This document shows, piece after piece, positions 62,485-64,000 of a DNA stretch of 64,000 nucleotides. Source of the stretch: Rubinisphaera margarita (GTDB taxonomy: Bacteria; Planctomycetota; Planctomycetia; Planctomycetales; Planctomycetaceae); the NCBI RefSeq assembly GCF_022267515.1, contig NZ_JAKFGB010000012.1, positions 620,001 through 684,000 on the forward strand, given 5' to 3'. The notes under the pieces were generated by a model. It was not told where the DNA came from, searched no databases, and saw only the letters and a list, made by a program, of their open reading frames with translations. Position 1 is the stretch's first letter. Every line of letters starts with the position of its first letter. The position numbers and the translations under genes were made by a program.

Positions 62485-64000
62485 GTGAGATATTTGATTG
62501 CTCTTTTGCTCGCAGGAGGACTTCCTGCAGCGCCGTTGCGCGGCGAAGTCCCCTCAAACGTTACGAGATTCGTTGAGAATCATTGCCTTGATTGCCACAG
62601 CGGCCCAGAGTCCGAATCCGGATTCAATCTGGATTCGCTGGGATTTCGACTCGACGACGCCCGTCTCCACAGAGAGTGGGCCAAAGCTTTGGATCGTGTT
62701 CGCCGTGGAGAAATGCCACCGGAAGATTACGATCGGCCGGAAGCCGATGAAATCAAATTGTTCGTCGATGTGCTCCGGTCTCTATTGGTCGAGGCGGAAC
62801 GGAAGCGATACGCCGCCGAAGGAAGAGCCACTGTTCGGCGTCTCAGTCGTGATGAGCACATTAATGCGCTAAGGCAATTGCTCCATCTGCCTGGATTGAG
62901 TGCGGGCGAGAAACTGCCTCCCGATGGGCTGTCAGATGGATTCGGCAAGTCGTCCTTTGACTTGCCATTCTCGCACATCCAGATCGACCGTTACCTGGAA
63001 GTTGCCGACGAAGCCGTTCGCGCTGCAATGGCCTCTCAGCGGAACCAGCCAGCCACGAAGAAATCGCAGGTTTGGATATCAGAGATCAGAGGTGAAACCG
63101 TCAAACAGAGTTACGGCAATGCAAACGGCCAGCCCACACTGATCCTCAGCAAACAGTCTCCGTTCCTTTACGGAAGCCTCAAGAGCGGCAGCGGGATGCC
63201 CATTCGGGGCCGCATGGTTGACGACACGTTCGATAGCTGGCCCGGCGACTTCTCGACGAGGACTCCTGGCTACGTTCTCGATGAGGCTCCGTTCATCGAC
63301 GCGGTCGGCGTCTTGGGACATGACACCAACGCTATCGGTGGCGACTTCAAGGCCACTCAAGACGGGCGGTATCGCATCCGTGTCGGTGCATTTTCGTTTC
63401 AGGCGAATCACGGGAGAGTGGAGACAAACGACCGGACGGAGGTCGTGGCGTTTTACAGCGATACTCGATTGCTGGGGCATGTGGACGTCACCCCGCAAGC
63501 GGATGTGCATGAGATCGAAGTCTGGTTGAACGCTGGTGAGACCGTCAGTGTGAGTGCTGCGTCGCTGCCCTTGTGGAGGATTGAACCTAAGGACAAAAAA
63601 ACAAACTTGCGGTATCCCGTGGTCAATGTTCCGGCTGTAGCTTTTCAGGGATTCGAAATGGAAGGCCCATTCGTTGATCTATGGCCGCCGGCGAGTCATC
63701 GACGTTTGTTTGGCGATCTAGAAATGCAACCGTTGGAGAAACGGGATGATTCCGGCCGCGACTATGAGGTTATTTCAAAGGCTCCCGAAGCCGATGCCAA
63801 TCGATTGCTTACTTCATTCATGGCGGACGCCTATCGTCGTGAGATCACACCAACCGATCTCACGATTCCCCTGCAGATGTTTCGACATCGATTATCAGAA
63901 GGGGCATCGTTCCAAGAAGCGATCCTCTCTGCTTATGCTGCCGTGCTGAGTTCACCGCATTTCGTTTTGGTGCCGATGGAACCGGGGCCCTTGCCTCCCC
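62485..64000 (+). CDS. DUF1592-type cytochrome protein, N-terminal part (runs off right edge)
   Basis: An open frame starts at a GTG at 62485, eight bases after AGGAG, and continues past the end of the window (at least 505 codons). It has a signal sequence (YLIALLLAGGLPAAPLRGE) and a c-type heme site CLDCHSG, then MPPEDYDRP. The DUF1587-like segment RRLSRDEHINALRQLLHLP and the middle region with GYVLDEAPFIDAVGVL and FRYRI-like strands lead to DUF1595/DUF1592 blocks (MADAYRREITPTDL, FQEAILSAYAAVLSSPHFV). This planctomycete multidomain family follows DUF1501/SMP-30-like genes. It is the fourth gene of the sigma-FecR operon. Confidence 0.9.
   Translation, partial: MRYLIALLLAGGLPAAPLRGEVPSNVTRFVENHCLDCHSGPESESGFNLDSLGFRLDDARLHREWAKALDRVRRGEMPPEDYDRPEADEIKLFVDVLRSLLVEAERKRYAAEGRATVRRLSRDEHINALRQLLHLPGLSAGEKLPPDGLSDGFGKSSFDLPFSHIQIDRYLEVADEAVRAAMASQRNQPATKKSQVWISEIRGETVKQSYGNANGQPTLILSKQSPFLYGSLKSGSGMPIRGRMVDDTFDSWPGDFSTRTPGYVLDEAPFIDAVGVLGHDTNAIGGDFKATQDGRYRIRVGAFSFQANHGRVETNDRTEVVAFYSDTRLLGHVDVTPQADVHEIEVWLNAGETVSVSAASLPLWRIEPKDKKTNLRYPVVNVPAVAFQGFEMEGPFVDLWPPASHRRLFGDLEMQPLEKRDDSGRDYEVISKAPEADANRLLTSFMADAYRREITPTDLTIPLQMFRHRLSEGASFQEAILSAYAAVLSSPHFVLVPMEPGPLPP

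Overview
The window looks like chromosomal DNA from a member of the Planctomycetota. The evidence is the family content: a DUF1501 gene followed by a PSCyt1/PSCyt2/PSD1 gene, a DUF1592-type cytochrome protein at the right edge, an ECF sigma/FecR pair, DUF6268 barrels, and a secreted protein with the planctomycete 'LEQRVLLS' N-terminal motif. Starts were adjusted by hand where a Shine-Dalgarno sequence or a translational overlap decided them. Nothing here was checked against a database.

Left part (1-14.5 kb): the end of a probable membrane protein, a tRNA-Pro(GGG) with a strong terminator, then a CRISPR array of 56 repeats and 55 spacers. To its right lies a complete minus-strand type I-G (formerly I-U) operon, cas3-csx17-csb1-csb2-cas4/cas1-cas2. 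The operon runs toward the array, so the leader lies between cas2 and the repeat at 4561. A decayed IS256-family transposase sits directly upstream of cas3.

Middle (15.6-25 kb): a compact plus-strand island that looks mobile. It starts with an unknown 333-residue protein, a perfect 32-bp palindrome and a large serine recombinase. A row of small genes, an AAA+ ATPase and a 318-residue protein follow, several separated by terminator-like hairpins. It ends in a ubiquitin-like conjugation cassette: a beta-grasp protein, an E2-like protein fused to four tandem zinc-knuckle repeats, a JAMM/JAB isopeptidase and a short E1/ThiF enzyme. This cassette is the most interesting system in the window.

25.5-43.5 kb: a transport and regulation block. 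A MacAB-TolC-like set is split between strands with converging 3' ends. It is followed by a NodT-type outer-membrane factor, a TetR regulator, an RND membrane-fusion protein and pump, a CsrA-like protein, a SpoIIAA-like protein, a cytochrome P450, a DUF6268 barrel and a lipase-like lipoprotein. The same 14-bp dyad lies in front of tetR and again after the csrA-like gene, suggesting one regulon.

43.8-64 kb: planctomycete surface and cytochrome gene sets, a region of relics (phage terminase, frameshifted DDE transposase), a 1,397-residue secreted trypsin-like/FG-GAP protein, and a tightly coupled ECF sigma-FecR-SMP-30-DUF1592 operon that runs off the right edge.
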